NCBI GenBank assembly: GCA_029855935.1
Contig: JAGSHN010000003.1
Span: 1 to 61,690, forward strand
Length of the DNA stretch: 61,690 nt
Direction of reading: 5' to 3'
Source: Candidatus Thorarchaeota archaeon
GTDB taxonomy: Archaea > Asgardarchaeota > Thorarchaeia > Thorarchaeales > Thorarchaeaceae
Position 1 is the stretch's first letter. Every line of letters begins with the position of its first letter. The notes below the pieces were generated by a model. That model did no database searches, had not been told where the DNA came from, and saw only the letters and a list, made by a program, of their open reading frames with translations. The position numbers and the translations under genes are program-made. Below are positions 46,124 to 58,905 of this stretch, one piece after another.

Positions 46124-46132
46124 CCTAAAAAG
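46124..46132 (+). promoter_or_regulatory. TATA box for the geranylgeranyl reductase gene
   Basis: CCTAAAAAG, followed by GGGGAGG, lies 60 nt upstream of predicted transcription from about 46156. The same TTAAAAGGGG-type element is found before the regulator pair and the LRR gene. Confidence 0.4.
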
Positions 46133-46216
46133 GGGAGGTGTCCCCGTGAGGGCTGTTGGCCGTGGGAGTGGTGCCCCAGCGGCGTCCCTCTTCACCGGGG
46201 CGAGGAGAAAAGGTGG

Positions 46217-47461
46217 ATGAGAACTGCTATGCGCGCCTGGGATGTTGTTGTTGTCGGTGCTGGCCCTGCTGGTTCAATTGCCGCCCATGAACTGGCGAAG
46301 CGGGGTGTTCACACACTTCTTCTTGAGAAGTTTCGGTTACCCCGCGACAAGCCCTGCGGTGGCGCCGTGATGTATCGTGGGCTGCGAATAGTCCACAGGG
46401 TCCCCAGACGACTCGTTCAGCGCCCTGTTCACGGTCTCCGTTTTGTGATGCCCGACGGCTCCTCCGCACAATTCAGGTCTGAGCAACTGATTGGGATCAC
46501 CACAAACCGTGCCGAATTTGATGAGTATCTGGCGTATCGGGCCGTCGATGGTGGTGCTGAGCTCCTTGAGGATGCCCGAGTGATCTCTGTCGAGGTGCGA
46601 CCCGACCGTGTCGTCACGCGACTGAGCGATGGTCGCGAGTTCAGCTCGTCATTCGTCATCGGCGCTGACGGCGTCAACACGGTGGTCGGACCGTCGGTTG
46701 GTCTCCGACCCTCTCGCAAGAATCTATACCGTGTTGGTCTGGGCATGGAATCGGACTTTCATGTAGGTGAGGAGAGAGTACTGGAGGCCTCCGGAGGGGA
46801 CCCGACCATCCTTGAGATCCGCCCGGTCGAGAACAGGGTGAGCTACGGCTGGGTCTTCCCAAAGAGAGAGCATCTGGCGATTGGCATTGCGGGTGCTGCA
46901 GTCCATATGCAGCCACTGCGGAGCCTGTTTGACGGCTTTGTCGCTCATCTTGAGAGAGAGTTCGGATTTCCACTGGTGATTGAACGGAGACGCACCCACT
47001 TTCTCGGTGCGGACGGAGTGCGCAACAAGAATGTCACGGGCCGCGTGATTCTCGTTGGTGATGCAGCTGGTTTTGTCGACCCGATGATGGGCGAGGGGAT
47101 TGCCTATGCCATGCAGTCCGGCCTGTTTGCTGCCCGTGTGATGACCGAGGCTCTCGAGCGTGGTCGCTACGACGAGGCGTTTCTGTCGCGCTACGACAGA
47201 CTGTGCCGTGATAGGTTCGGTGCCAACTTCTCGATGGCTGAGTGGGCTGGCACACGTGGCACGTCGTTCGCTGGCTCCGTGCTCCGCGTGGCTGCGGGCC
47301 TGAGGATGTCATCTGACATTCTGGCGATGCTGGCTCGTGGTGACATAGGCTATTCGGACATTCCTCCCGTGGTCCTCAGTCGTCTGCCACGTGAACTCCC
47401 TCATCTGATTGGAGACTATGTCCGGAACCGGCTCCTGCGTCACCGAAAGGATAATGCCTGA
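46217..47461 (+). CDS. Geranylgeranyl reductase family FAD protein
   Basis: This is a PHBH-fold flavoprotein of the GGR/digeranylgeranylglycerophospholipid reductase family, which saturates archaeal isoprenoid chains. It has the N-terminal FAD loop WDVVVVGAGPAGSIAAHELA, the KPCGGAVM motif, VIGADGVNTVVGPSVG, YGWVFPKREHLAIGI (the YxWxFPK active-site motif) and GDAAGFVDPMMGEGIAYAM. Length is 414 residues. AGGTGG lies directly before ATG 46217. Members also reduce other polyprenyl substrates. Confidence 0.88.
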   Translation: MRTAMRAWDVVVVGAGPAGSIAAHELAKRGVHTLLLEKFRLPRDKPCGGAVMYRGLRIVHRVPRRLVQRPVHGLRFVMPDGSSAQFRSEQLIGITTNRAEFDEYLAYRAVDGGAELLEDARVISVEVRPDRVVTRLSDGREFSSSFVIGADGVNTVVGPSVGLRPSRKNLYRVGLGMESDFHVGEERVLEASGGDPTILEIRPVENRVSYGWVFPKREHLAIGIAGAAVHMQPLRSLFDGFVAHLEREFGFPLVIERRRTHFLGADGVRNKNVTGRVILVGDAAGFVDPMMGEGIAYAMQSGLFAARVMTEALERGRYDEAFLSRYDRLCRDRFGANFSMAEWAGTRGTSFAGSVLRVAAGLRMSSDILAMLARGDIGYSDIPPVVLSRLPRELPHLIGDYVRNRLLRHRKDNA

Positions 47462-47488
47462 CGCGTGCCCTGACCACCTGACCAAGAG

Positions 47489-48598
47489 ATGCCTCCTCTA
47501 TCCGACCCTGCACCACAACGCATTGTCCCAGAGTCCCTCCACCAGCGACGACCTATCATACTGTCACTGTTGTCGCTCCTACTCCTCCTGACGATGATGA
47601 TCCAGCCCATCACTGGTCCGGCAGGACGCGTCTCCCCTGCTGTTGCAGCAGCCATTCACACTCCTCTCTTCGATGGCGACAGGGCCTACGAACACCTTGT
47701 CCAGCAGTGCGACTTCGGTCCGCGTCCTCCCGGATCGGAGAACCTCTCCCTGTGCCGGCAGTATATTGTCGACAGACTGAGAGATCAGGGCTGGACGGTC
47801 GAGCTACAGAACTTCACCTATCACGAGGTCGCCTGCTCGAATGTCATAGCATATTGGGGGACACGAAACGCCACGTTGATTGTCGGCGCCCACTATGATA
47901 CGCGTCCGGTGGCCGACCACGATCCCGCGCCTGAGAACCGCAGTCGTCCCATCCTTGGGGCCAATGACGGTGCGAGCGGCACAGCGGTGATTCTCGAGCT
48001 GGCACGCATCCTACCAGAGGACATCCGCTCTGATGTTGAGTTCGTCCTCTTCGATGCGGAGGACAGTGGTTACTATCAGGACTGGTCGTGGATTGTCGGC
48101 TCCACACACTACGTGGACGTCATGCCCTCCAATCGGCGCGCTACAGTCCGCGCGATGGTGCTTCTAGATATGGTCGGCGATGCCGAGCTGCGTCTGCCCC
48201 GCGAGGGCTGCTCGACCCGATCCCTACAGGACCAGATCTGGTCCATTGCATCCTCACTCGGCCACGATGATGTCTTCTTGGACACACTCGGTGCCACAAT
48301 TCTTGACGACCACAGACCATTCCTAGACATAGGCATACCCGCTGTCGACATCATACAGCACAACCCCTTCCCGTGGTACTGGCACACCTTGGAGGACACT
48401 CCTGACAAGTGCAGTGCGGATAGTCTGTCTGCGGTCGGCGGCGTAGTCGAGACGTTTCTCGTAGAGACCGCTCACAGCGAGACAACATATCCGCCCAACA
48501 GCCCTCTGTCAGACCTGCCCTATCTCGGCATCCTTGCGGCACCCGTGTTCATCCTCCTCGTCGTCATCGTCGTACGGAGGCGTCGCACATCGCTCTAG
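47489..48598 (+). CDS. Membrane-anchored M28-family zinc peptidase (glutaminyl cyclase-like)
   Basis: The 369-residue protein has an N-terminal signal or anchor (IILSLLSLLLLLTMMIQPIT) and a C-terminal membrane helix (LGILAAPVFILLVVIVVRRRR), so the catalytic part faces outside. Zinc ligands are visible in VGAHYDTRP, GANDGASGTAV (bridging Asp), FDAEDSG (catalytic Glu), MVLLDMVGDAEL and WYWHTLEDTPD. The FDAEDSG and HNPFPWYWHT segments are closest to the glutaminyl-peptide cyclotransferase-like branch. Start ATG 47489 lies 27 nt past the GGR stop, so it may be in the same transcript. Confidence 0.85.
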   Translation: MPPLSDPAPQRIVPESLHQRRPIILSLLSLLLLLTMMIQPITGPAGRVSPAVAAAIHTPLFDGDRAYEHLVQQCDFGPRPPGSENLSLCRQYIVDRLRDQGWTVELQNFTYHEVACSNVIAYWGTRNATLIVGAHYDTRPVADHDPAPENRSRPILGANDGASGTAVILELARILPEDIRSDVEFVLFDAEDSGYYQDWSWIVGSTHYVDVMPSNRRATVRAMVLLDMVGDAELRLPREGCSTRSLQDQIWSIASSLGHDDVFLDTLGATILDDHRPFLDIGIPAVDIIQHNPFPWYWHTLEDTPDKCSADSLSAVGGVVETFLVETAHSETTYPPNSPLSDLPYLGILAAPVFILLVVIVVRRRRTSL

Positions 48599-48653
48599 GC
48601 CGCAAGTGAAATAAGCCGCCGGACAAGATGGGCGCACGCCCTTCCTGCAGCTG

Positions 48654-49562
48654 GTGCCCACAGTGGTGAGTCCGAGCACTCTGTATCGTCCAGCCAGCCT
48701 CAATCCTCCTGCGCTCCTCTGTGTGAGCGTCAGTCCATCGGGCAGACGCGTTGCCTGCGGGTCGGCTGCAGGACGAGTGCTTGTACTCGACCCACGCTCT
48801 CGTAGGCCTAGGCGCGCCCTTGTGGGTCACGATGACATAGTCGTCAGAGTTGCCTTTCTGAAGTCCGATAGGTCGCTGCTCTCTGCGGGCTGGGACGGCA
48901 GTGTGAGGAAGTGGTCGTCCGCACGTGGAACGGAGGGCGCGGTCGCATCACTGACTCACGACTCCCCGGTCAAGTCCCTATACGTCGACCTGGAGGTGCT
49001 ACGGGGGGCTGCTGGCTTTCAGAATGGTCTTGTCAAGGTCTTCACGCTGGACTCGATGAGATGCATCCGAAACGTACAGGCGCACGAACGCGATGTCTCG
49101 GGAGTGGCCCTGCTGAACACGGGTCGTACCCTTCTCACCGCCTCTTGGGACGGTACCTGTCGTGTGTTCGAGCTGGGACGTGAGACCACGCTTGTCCGGG
49201 AGATTCCCGTGGAGTCCCGTGTCCGTGATCTCACGGTCCTTCCTGACGGCACTGGCTGTCTTCTCGGACTGCATAGCGGCCGTGTACTGCGCATTGACCT
49301 CTCCTCTGGTGAGGCGTCGGAGCTCGGCCGACACGCTGATGCAGTGGTCGCACTGACCATCTCTCCCGATGGTGACCTGTTGGCCACGGGTGGCTGGGAC
49401 CGAATGGTGCGTATATGGTCGCTCTCCTCGGGAGAGTGCGTGGCCCGTACACGATGCGTATCCGGTGTCACAGGCCTCGCGTGGTCAGGCGATGGTCGCT
49501 CGCTCTATATCACGAGTCTTGCCGGAATCCTCAGCCGCTGGGACGACCCTGTGTCAGAATAG
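48654..49562 (+). CDS. WD40-repeat protein
   Basis: This is a beta-propeller of about 302 residues with roughly seven blades. WD-type repeat endings include SAGWDGSVRKW, TASWDGTCRVFE, ATGGWDRMVRIWS and a final LSRWDDP, each with the SPDG/LxxxxxxL pattern typical of the family. No catalytic domain is fused, so it is probably a protein-binding scaffold. Start is GTG 48654; no strong ribosome site is seen, and a TATA-like GTGAAATAAG lies about 40 nt upstream. Confidence 0.85.
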   Translation: MPTVVSPSTLYRPASLNPPALLCVSVSPSGRRVACGSAAGRVLVLDPRSRRPRRALVGHDDIVVRVAFLKSDRSLLSAGWDGSVRKWSSARGTEGAVASLTHDSPVKSLYVDLEVLRGAAGFQNGLVKVFTLDSMRCIRNVQAHERDVSGVALLNTGRTLLTASWDGTCRVFELGRETTLVREIPVESRVRDLTVLPDGTGCLLGLHSGRVLRIDLSSGEASELGRHADAVVALTISPDGDLLATGGWDRMVRIWSLSSGECVARTRCVSGVTGLAWSGDGRSLYITSLAGILSRWDDPVSE

Positions 49563-49613
49563 GTGTTCTCTTCCTCAGCTGCGCGAGGCGCCGAGCCGAC
49601 TCCCATGCCTCTT

Positions 49614-50165
49614 CTATTGGGTCTGATTGCTCTCGGGGACACGAATGTCGATCTCGACAAATCCCTCGCTACGCCACGTGATGCGTACTCTGTCATGCTG
49701 GCGCCTCCCCGCAGCGAGGTCGGATAGAATGTCTAGGTTCTTGTTGCGGCTTCTCTTGTCAAAGGGTATGGGCATATAGTCACCATTCTCGAGAGCGACG
49801 AGCAGCGCCCTCTCCGTGACTCTCACCAGCGGTGGTGACAGTATCAGCCGGCCCTCTTTGAATCTTGGTCTCTTCTTCCGGGCGCTGATCAACACCCGTG
49901 CCATCTTGCGATGCTCTCCAATTGTGACCCGTGCTGTCTTGACGACATCAGCAAGGTACTCGGGCCGCCTGTCGAACTTCTTCTCAAACTCCTCTCGCAC
50001 GGCCTCGATAGTCTTCGCCGCACTGGTGATGTGTCTCTGCAGGATTGCGCGGATTACAAAGTCCGTCGCCTCAGCGTATCTCTGCAGCTCTCTCCTCAGC
50101 GCCTGCTGCTTCTCCCGTGAGAGAACCACACTGTCAAGCCTAATTATCTGGACCTGAGCGGACAT
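49614..50165 (-). CDS. Stand-alone protein resembling the N-terminal half of TnpB, no RuvC domain
   Basis: This 183-residue protein ends where the RuvC domain of TnpB would begin. Its order matches the TnpB N-terminal half: a first strand (VQIIRLDSVVLSREK), a helical stretch (ALRRELQRYAEATDFVIRAIL), a second helix (YLADVVKTARVTIGEHRKMARV), a basic RKKRPRFKEGRLILSPP loop, strands (ALLVALENGDYMPIPFDKR) and a final strand pair (RVRITWRSEGFVEIDIRVPE). It is rich in arginine and lysine, consistent with RNA binding. The RuvC catalytic residues are absent and no remnant follows. Annotation by pattern only. Confidence 0.5.
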   Translation of the reverse strand: MSAQVQIIRLDSVVLSREKQQALRRELQRYAEATDFVIRAILQRHITSAAKTIEAVREEFEKKFDRRPEYLADVVKTARVTIGEHRKMARVLISARKKRPRFKEGRLILSPPLVRVTERALLVALENGDYMPIPFDKRSRNKNLDILSDLAAGRRQHDRVRITWRSEGFVEIDIRVPESNQTQ

Positions 50166-50304
50166 TCTCTACCTACACCACTTGTTCCTGCGGCCGTCGT
50201 TCGCGACCACAGACAGGCAGACACACCTAATCAATGTAGTCCTGCAGGTCACTAGGTGAACAACGGGCGCGATGGCGGCGTGGTCACGAGATCCCGCTCA
50301 CGTC

Positions 50305-51330
50305 TCAGAGTCGCTGTGCTATGAACTGTGCTTCCGCAATGCTCCTTGTCACGCCCTTTGGTTGAAAGTCGTAGGCGCCATACTCCTCGAATATCTGGCT
50401 GTAGAACTCGCTCTCGTGTTCTCGCAGGTCGTCGACGAGGTCCTTGAGTTCGTGCACCATTATTCCATCACTGACGAGAAGTGCTCTGGCCAGAGCGAGT
50501 ATAGCCCTCCGGAGCTCCAGGACGGCCAGCTCGTAGTCGCCCTCGATGTTCAGCTCCAGCACACTGTGATAGCCTCTCTGTGCAACCGACAGATACTCAA
50601 ATGCCTCGAACGGAACGTTCTCTCTGGTGTTCAGACGCTCCTCAGCCACCTCAATCCAGTGTCGAAGGTCCTCAAGGACATCGTTGATCTCTTCCTCCTC
50701 CATGCCGCGTAGCTTGAAGGTCCTCAGAAAGAGCTGGTATGCTATGGGGTCAAGCATCCTGACCTCGGTGAGAACCTCTGCTGGCCGAATTATGCAGAAC
50801 AGGTTGTTCCGCATCAGAATCACCCTGCCGAGGTCGAACAATGCATTGCGCACCAGTTCCATGGCAGTGATGACGTCCTCCCTGTCAGTCGCCCGCGTGG
50901 CGTCATTCAGTCGCTGAATTGCCCTCTTCTTGACAGACTCGATTACGTTCTCCGGCCAGACGAACTTGGCAGCCTTCTCCAGCCACTTCTTCAGCGAGCC
51001 GTCCCTGTCAAAGACGACCTGTGCCTCTCTCAGCCTCCCGACCACATCCGCAATCTTGAAGGCGTCCTCCGTCGTCTCGTTGAGGACCGCGTCAATCTCG
51101 GTCGCCGGAACGAACACCATGCTCACCCGCACCTCCTGTCGCTCGGCCACGAGCGGTGACGGCGGCTCGTCCTCCTCCCAGACAATACACAGGTCAAGAA
51201 CGGAGTTCAGTGTCAGCGTCCCTCTTACGTAGGCGCCATATACATAGACTCCGCGGGCGTTCTCGTTATCGCGCCACTCCTTGGCTATCTCGTCAAGTGC
51301 CGTGCTGAATTTCTTCTTGACGTCAATCAT
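50305..51330 (-). CDS. Degenerate nucleotidyltransferase-like protein with helical C-terminus
   Basis: The first 95 residues resemble a minimal nucleotidyltransferase (VYVYGAYVRGTLTLN then LDLCIVWEE), but the GS motif is GA and only one Asp of the metal DxD pair is kept, so it is probably inactive. Residues about 130-340 are all-helical, with charged HEPN-like patterns (KRAIQRLNDATRATDRE; a repeat of ELRRAILALARALLVSD at the C-terminal side). The frame starts at ATG 51330 (341 residues). It sits upstream of the TnpB-N-like gene on the same strand; a link is not proven. Confidence 0.55.
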   Translation of the reverse strand: MIDVKKKFSTALDEIAKEWRDNENARGVYVYGAYVRGTLTLNSVLDLCIVWEEDEPPSPLVAERQEVRVSMVFVPATEIDAVLNETTEDAFKIADVVGRLREAQVVFDRDGSLKKWLEKAAKFVWPENVIESVKKRAIQRLNDATRATDREDVITAMELVRNALFDLGRVILMRNNLFCIIRPAEVLTEVRMLDPIAYQLFLRTFKLRGMEEEEINDVLEDLRHWIEVAEERLNTRENVPFEAFEYLSVAQRGYHSVLELNIEGDYELAVLELRRAILALARALLVSDGIMVHELKDLVDDLREHESEFYSQIFEEYGAYDFQPKGVTRSIAEAQFIAQRL

Positions 51331-51670
51331 CTCGTGAGGACCTCACACAGGTTCGCTTCGCTCTATCCTGTCCGAAGTGGATCCGGCCCGGCCTTCCCTA
51401 CTCCTCAGCCGGTCGGTCAACCCGTCCCGAATTGGCACCCGTTTGCCATAAGGTTATCTATGACTTATCAGCCTGCTGCCTCCTCCTCTGCCACTCGGAG
51501 AGTCTTCCCTCCGCGGCAAGTCCGCGCTCTACTCCTCCTGCAGCGCGGTACACTGTATATCCACATCACAGAGCCTCGTCCAGCGCAACAACAGATCTGT
51601 CCTCCGGGGCCTGTCCATACGGCGAAGTCAGGGCACGACACATTGGTCACGAGATGAGTTAAATGTCCGA
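51331..51670. promoter_or_regulatory. Intergenic region before rph
   Basis: This gap of 340 nt between divergent genes holds no gene I can support. A plus-strand TATA-like TGTATAT (51554-51560) would give a leader of about 85 nt before rph. Confidence 0.35.
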
Positions 51671-52420
51671 TTGCCCACTCCGCCTGTCACTCATCTGAGC
51701 GAGGTTGTCCCAGAGTTGCCACGCATCGATGGTCGATCCAACGACGAGCTCCGACCTGTTGAGGTCACCCGCGGCTTTCTCAAGCACCCTGCCGGCTCGG
51801 TCCTGATCAAGACAGGTGACACACAGGTCATCTGCACGGCCACAATCGAGGAGGCCGTGCCCGGCTGGCTCAATGGTGAGTCACAGGGCTGGGTCACCGC
51901 CGAGTACGGAATGCTGCCCGCCGCGGGAACCGAACGCAACAGCAGGCATCGTATCAGCGGACGCACCTACGAGATACAGAGGCTCATCGGCCGCTCCCTG
52001 CGCGCCGCAGTCGACCTCGCGATGCTCGATGGCTTTACAATCAGGATTGACTGTGATGTCATACAGGCAGACGGCGGCACCCGGACGGCCTCAATCACTG
52101 GCGGCTTCATCGCTCTCTATGACGCCCTCCAGACAATGGTCGAACAGGACATGCTCCACAGGGTGCCCATCAGGGGAATGGTCGCGGCGGTCTCCGTGGG
52201 TGTCGTCGACGGCCAGGTTCTCCTCGACCTGTGCTACGAGGAGGACAACCGAGCGGAGGTTGATATGAACATCGCGATGCTCGATGAGACCTTCGTCGAG
52301 GTACAGGGGACTGGCGAGGGCTCCACCTTCAGACGCGACCAGCTCAACGAGATGCTCGACCTGGCCGAACGTGGTATCTCACAGTTGATGGAGATTCAGA
52401 GACAGGTCCTCAGTGAGTGA
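51671..52420 (+). CDS. rph: RNase PH, bacterial type
   Basis: This is a phosphorolytic 3'-5' exoribonuclease. The sequence follows bacterial RNase PH rather than archaeal Rrp41: [89 protein letters not shown] and [16 protein letters not shown]. The arginine-rich GRT loop region is slightly shorter than usual. Length is 249 residues. The start is TTG 51671, with a TTG at SELPR-type residues nearby as alternative. It is unexpected in archaea, which normally use exosome Rrp41/42. Confidence 0.9.
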   Translation: MPTPPVTHLSEVVPELPRIDGRSNDELRPVEVTRGFLKHPAGSVLIKTGDTQVICTATIEEAVPGWLNGESQGWVTAEYGMLPAAGTERNSRHRISGRTYEIQRLIGRSLRAAVDLAMLDGFTIRIDCDVIQADGGTRTASITGGFIALYDALQTMVEQDMLHRVPIRGMVAAVSVGVVDGQVLLDLCYEEDNRAEVDMNIAMLDETFVEVQGTGEGSTFRRDQLNEMLDLAERGISQLMEIQRQVLSE

Positions 52421-52643
52421 GTCGTCCGAGATCCTCCCCTGTTGACTGGAGTCCGCACTGGAACTGGTATTCTATTCTCGCGTCTGCTGGCGTTGAGACT
52501 ACTAGTCTTCGTCCCTCCTCGTCGCTGTGTTGGAGGATAGAAGGGGACCACCCGACCACCGCGTTGTTCTGTTAGAAACGCATATCAGAGTGCAATCTTC
52601 TGATGACTACGGTGACGCCTCAGACTTGATCATAAGGTCTGGA

Positions 52644-53825
52644 ATGCGTCACACAGGGGTGGCGATTGTGTCATTTGCGAGAAAAAGAAGTAGAGTTCTG
52701 CCGATATGTGCCGTCATAGCACTTGCACTGACGATGGCGGTGCCACCAGCATATGCCGTGGCCCCATATCCATCTACACTCATCCTGAACGTTGATATGC
52801 CCTCGGTGGTCAATGTTGGCGATACTGTCACGATAGTGGCAACGACCAACCGGCACGCTGAGATCAGTATCTATGTTGATGGGTCGTTGAAGGCGCACGC
52901 CTATTATGCCAAGTCTCTGACGTATTCGTTCACAGCATCAAAGGTCGCGCTACACAACGTACGGGTCATCGCTACTGTCGGAGTTGTGCCCGGGCCGCTC
53001 TTGGTGCGTGGCCACGGTCCAGCAGCAGCCTCCAAGTCGGGCTATATACGTGTTCGATGGGACCCGCCCTTCACAGGCATCCGTTACTGGTCTGCCGATG
53101 CAGCAAGACACCCGGACTCTCTGTCACTCTTTGAACTGACGCTTGAGGCACTCGACTACGGGGCGAGAAAGCTGGGACTCACCAACGTCCGAACCTCAAA
53201 GACATCTGCCATCAAGGCCCTTGCACGATTCTCCAAGGACATCCTGCGTCCACTGTGGCAGAGCGACAATGATGCCCTTGCTGACATAGAGGTGGTCCCG
53301 TCGTTCAGCCACTTCTACAGTTACATGGACTCCTATTACCCCGGGAACTACAGCCTGCGCAACCGCTTCGACTGTCGAGATCTCGCCGCACTTGTCTCGG
53401 GCATGGCCCGGAGCATTGGACTATGTTCTCAGATGATATCGCTTGACGCCAGCCCAGACACATCATCCTCATCGGCCCATCCAGGGCCTGACTATGATGT
53501 TGATTGGCGTGAGCAGCACGTGATTGTTGTCGTGTATGGTATCTATAGGTACTACACGTTCAATGACGAAACGAGGAGTAACAACGGCTGGTTCCTGATT
53601 GATCCTGCATACGGTCTTGATGGCTATGACACTGTAAAGCATATCAGAGAGGTATACATTCACGGTGATGATGGTCACGCGGATGTCTTCAAGTTCATCT
53701 GGAACTTCACGTCCGATGGCTGGGGTTCGGGAGTCACAGAGGACCATCAGCAGACCGCTTGGGTCGGCTATCCAAGTCCGCCCGGTACCGCGGACTATCA
53801 ATCAGATCCCTATTGGATAGACTAG
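52644..53825 (+). CDS. Secreted transglutaminase-like cysteine protein
   Basis: This 393-residue protein is exported: the N-terminus carries a signal peptide (RVLPICAVIALALTMAVPPAYA). The catalytic triad of the transglutaminase-like superfamily is visible as RFDCRDLAALVSGMARSIGL (Cys), EQHVIVVVYG (His) and GWFLIDPAYG (Asp). An N-terminal beta domain (residues about 40-130) looks immunoglobulin-like. It may cleave or crosslink proteins outside the cell. ATG 52644 is chosen over the upstream 52527 because it precedes a typical signal. Confidence 0.78.
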   Translation: MRHTGVAIVSFARKRSRVLPICAVIALALTMAVPPAYAVAPYPSTLILNVDMPSVVNVGDTVTIVATTNRHAEISIYVDGSLKAHAYYAKSLTYSFTASKVALHNVRVIATVGVVPGPLLVRGHGPAAASKSGYIRVRWDPPFTGIRYWSADAARHPDSLSLFELTLEALDYGARKLGLTNVRTSKTSAIKALARFSKDILRPLWQSDNDALADIEVVPSFSHFYSYMDSYYPGNYSLRNRFDCRDLAALVSGMARSIGLCSQMISLDASPDTSSSSAHPGPDYDVDWREQHVIVVVYGIYRYYTFNDETRSNNGWFLIDPAYGLDGYDTVKHIREVYIHGDDGHADVFKFIWNFTSDGWGSGVTEDHQQTAWVGYPSPPGTADYQSDPYWID

Positions 53826-54666
53826 ATGCGCGGGCCGTCGATTGATTCATCAGTAGCCTGGGCCGGGCGTAGCAATGCGCCTGGCCCCCTCTTCTTGACT
53901 GTTCCCCCGCGTCGTCTGAGATAGTGCCACACTGTGGGTCCAATCTTGTGAACAGCCCCTCAGTCATTCCCTCTACGGTTCCTTGCGCAAGCTTTATCTT
54001 GAGACGACGCGCAGTCTATAGTGCATTCGTCGAGTAGAGGCGGTATTGTACGGCGGCTGCAGGAGGTCGCCTGTGAGAACCGTTCTGGCAAATCTCGGCG
54101 GATAGCAATGTTTAAAACCGCTGCCAGTCAGGCAGCCGAGGCGCGCACTCAGTGACCTCACAGAGGTCGTTGTGTGCAGTCGCGATCAAAAGAGAACAAC
54201 ACTGGAACGTCCGAAGTCCTCCGAAGAGGAGGCCTCTCACGCTCGCCACGTGAGGGCTCATCGGGACCAGACAGGGCCTCAAGCCTGCAGGGGACTGGCG
54301 CCTGCAACGGCCTGTGGTCCGGCAGGACGGAGTCATTCCCGATGGGGGACGGTCCTACGACATCCGACCCGAGGCGGTGCCGTGCACCAAGGGTCTGGGC
54401 GTCGGGACTGCAGAGGATGAAGGTTGACCATTCCATTCAACACACATACACTGTTCACTCCGTCTGACCGACCCGCCACACAATGTGAGCGGATGGCCAG
54501 ATGGAATGACGAATGGATACACATACTACAGACAGACCATTCGATCTCCGGGTCGAACGGTCCAGTCCCTGGTGGTGACGTGCACAGCAAACAACCAAGA
54601 TGCACCCGTCAGGACACTGTGGCCCAGTGCCACCCGACGGGTATTGCTGCGCCGGTCACATGATTA
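53826..54666 (+). promoter_or_regulatory. Upstream region and promoter of the 23S rRNA gene
   Basis: No protein gene is supported in this stretch of 840 nt. A strong plus-strand TATA box TTTAAAA (54111-54117) gives a start near 54140, so the transcript would carry a leader of more than 500 nt before the rRNA. The leader includes a GACCTC-ACA-GAGGTC hairpin and the 5' arm of the processing stem. No 16S rRNA or tRNA is visible here. Confidence 0.5.
54408..54446 (+). repeat. 5' arm of the 23S rRNA processing stem
   Basis: CTGCAGAGGATGAAGGTTG (54408-54426) is a perfect reverse complement of 58215-58233. A second helix pairs TCAACACACA (54437-54446) with 58183-58192. Archaeal pre-rRNA is cut at such stems by the bulge-helix-bulge endonuclease, often circularising the 23S precursor. 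Confidence 0.8.
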
Positions 54667-58086
<3,420 letters not shown>

Positions 58087-58182
58087 AAGTGTGGCTCGTG
58101 TGGCACCTGGAGTCGGTGCAGTCCGGCTGGTGGGTGCGGAGTGCGGGTCGCAGTGGAAGGGACTGGAGACTGTCAGTGAGTG

Positions 58183-58233
58183 TGTGTGTTGACAGTGGTC
58201 TGAGGCATAAGTGCCAACCTTCATCCTCTGCAG
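58183..58233 (+). repeat. 3' arm of the 23S rRNA processing stem
   Basis: CAACCTTCATCCTCTGCAG (58215-58233) pairs perfectly with 54408-54426 and TGTGTGTTGA (58183-58192) with 54437-54446; the 22 nt between them form a bulge. Confidence 0.8.
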
Positions 58234-58905
58234 ACCATCTTGATTCTCTCTGATTTGCAGTTCCACTCTTTTGTTTTGGAGCCAGTCGCGTCTTGTATGA
58301 CCGCAGACAGCATCTTTTGGTATTGGGGCACTCTTACATTTGCCGATGTAGTTCTCGGCCGATATCTGTTCTGTCGGGTAAGAGAATGCCTCTTTCATCC
58401 GCGCAAGAAATATTGGCCATTGACAGCCGTGATATCCTGAGAAACAGCGCTGCCTATCCAGAAACAGGTCGGACGTGAGATTTAGTAATGACTGCTGCAA
58501 GAGGGGGCATGCAGTGAGAGTCGGGTCCGGACGGGCGACACAACATGGAGAGACAGGGGGCGCCGATAATATGAGGCGTATCACAACAGGTCTGACGCCC
58601 ACTGTGGCGGGGCACTGTGCGCAGGAGGACGGACATTCACCTGCTCACTGCAACACTCGGAGGGCATCACGAGAATGACCTCGCCGAGAGAGGACAATGG
58701 AAGAGAATGAACAGGAGGCGAAAGAGTAGAAGCATGAGGACGGCGTGGGGAGACGTGAGCCCTCCGAACCCTGTCCTCTGTGACTACGGACTGTCATGTG
58801 TCACCAGTGGCCGATCGCGTCCTCTGCCTATTGTATGAGCTTAAAAGGGGATGTTGGGGAATGACGTGTGTATGGAGTCCTGTCAATCATTGAGGGGGCC
58901 ACCTA
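58234..58905. other. Intergenic region after 23S, no gene found
   Basis: I see no 5S rRNA, tRNA or convincing gene in this stretch of 670 nt. Near its end a TATA box CTTAAAAGG (58840-58848) serves the LRR gene. Confidence 0.4.

Noticed and set aside
51671-52420. Archaeal exosome subunit Rrp41
   Set aside because: The [13 protein letters not shown] and [18 protein letters not shown] blocks and the overall order follow bacterial RNase PH; no neighbouring rrp42 or rrp4 is seen.
53826-54660. 16S rRNA or tRNA genes upstream of the 23S
   Set aside because: No conserved 16S blocks or tRNA T-loop sequences were found there.
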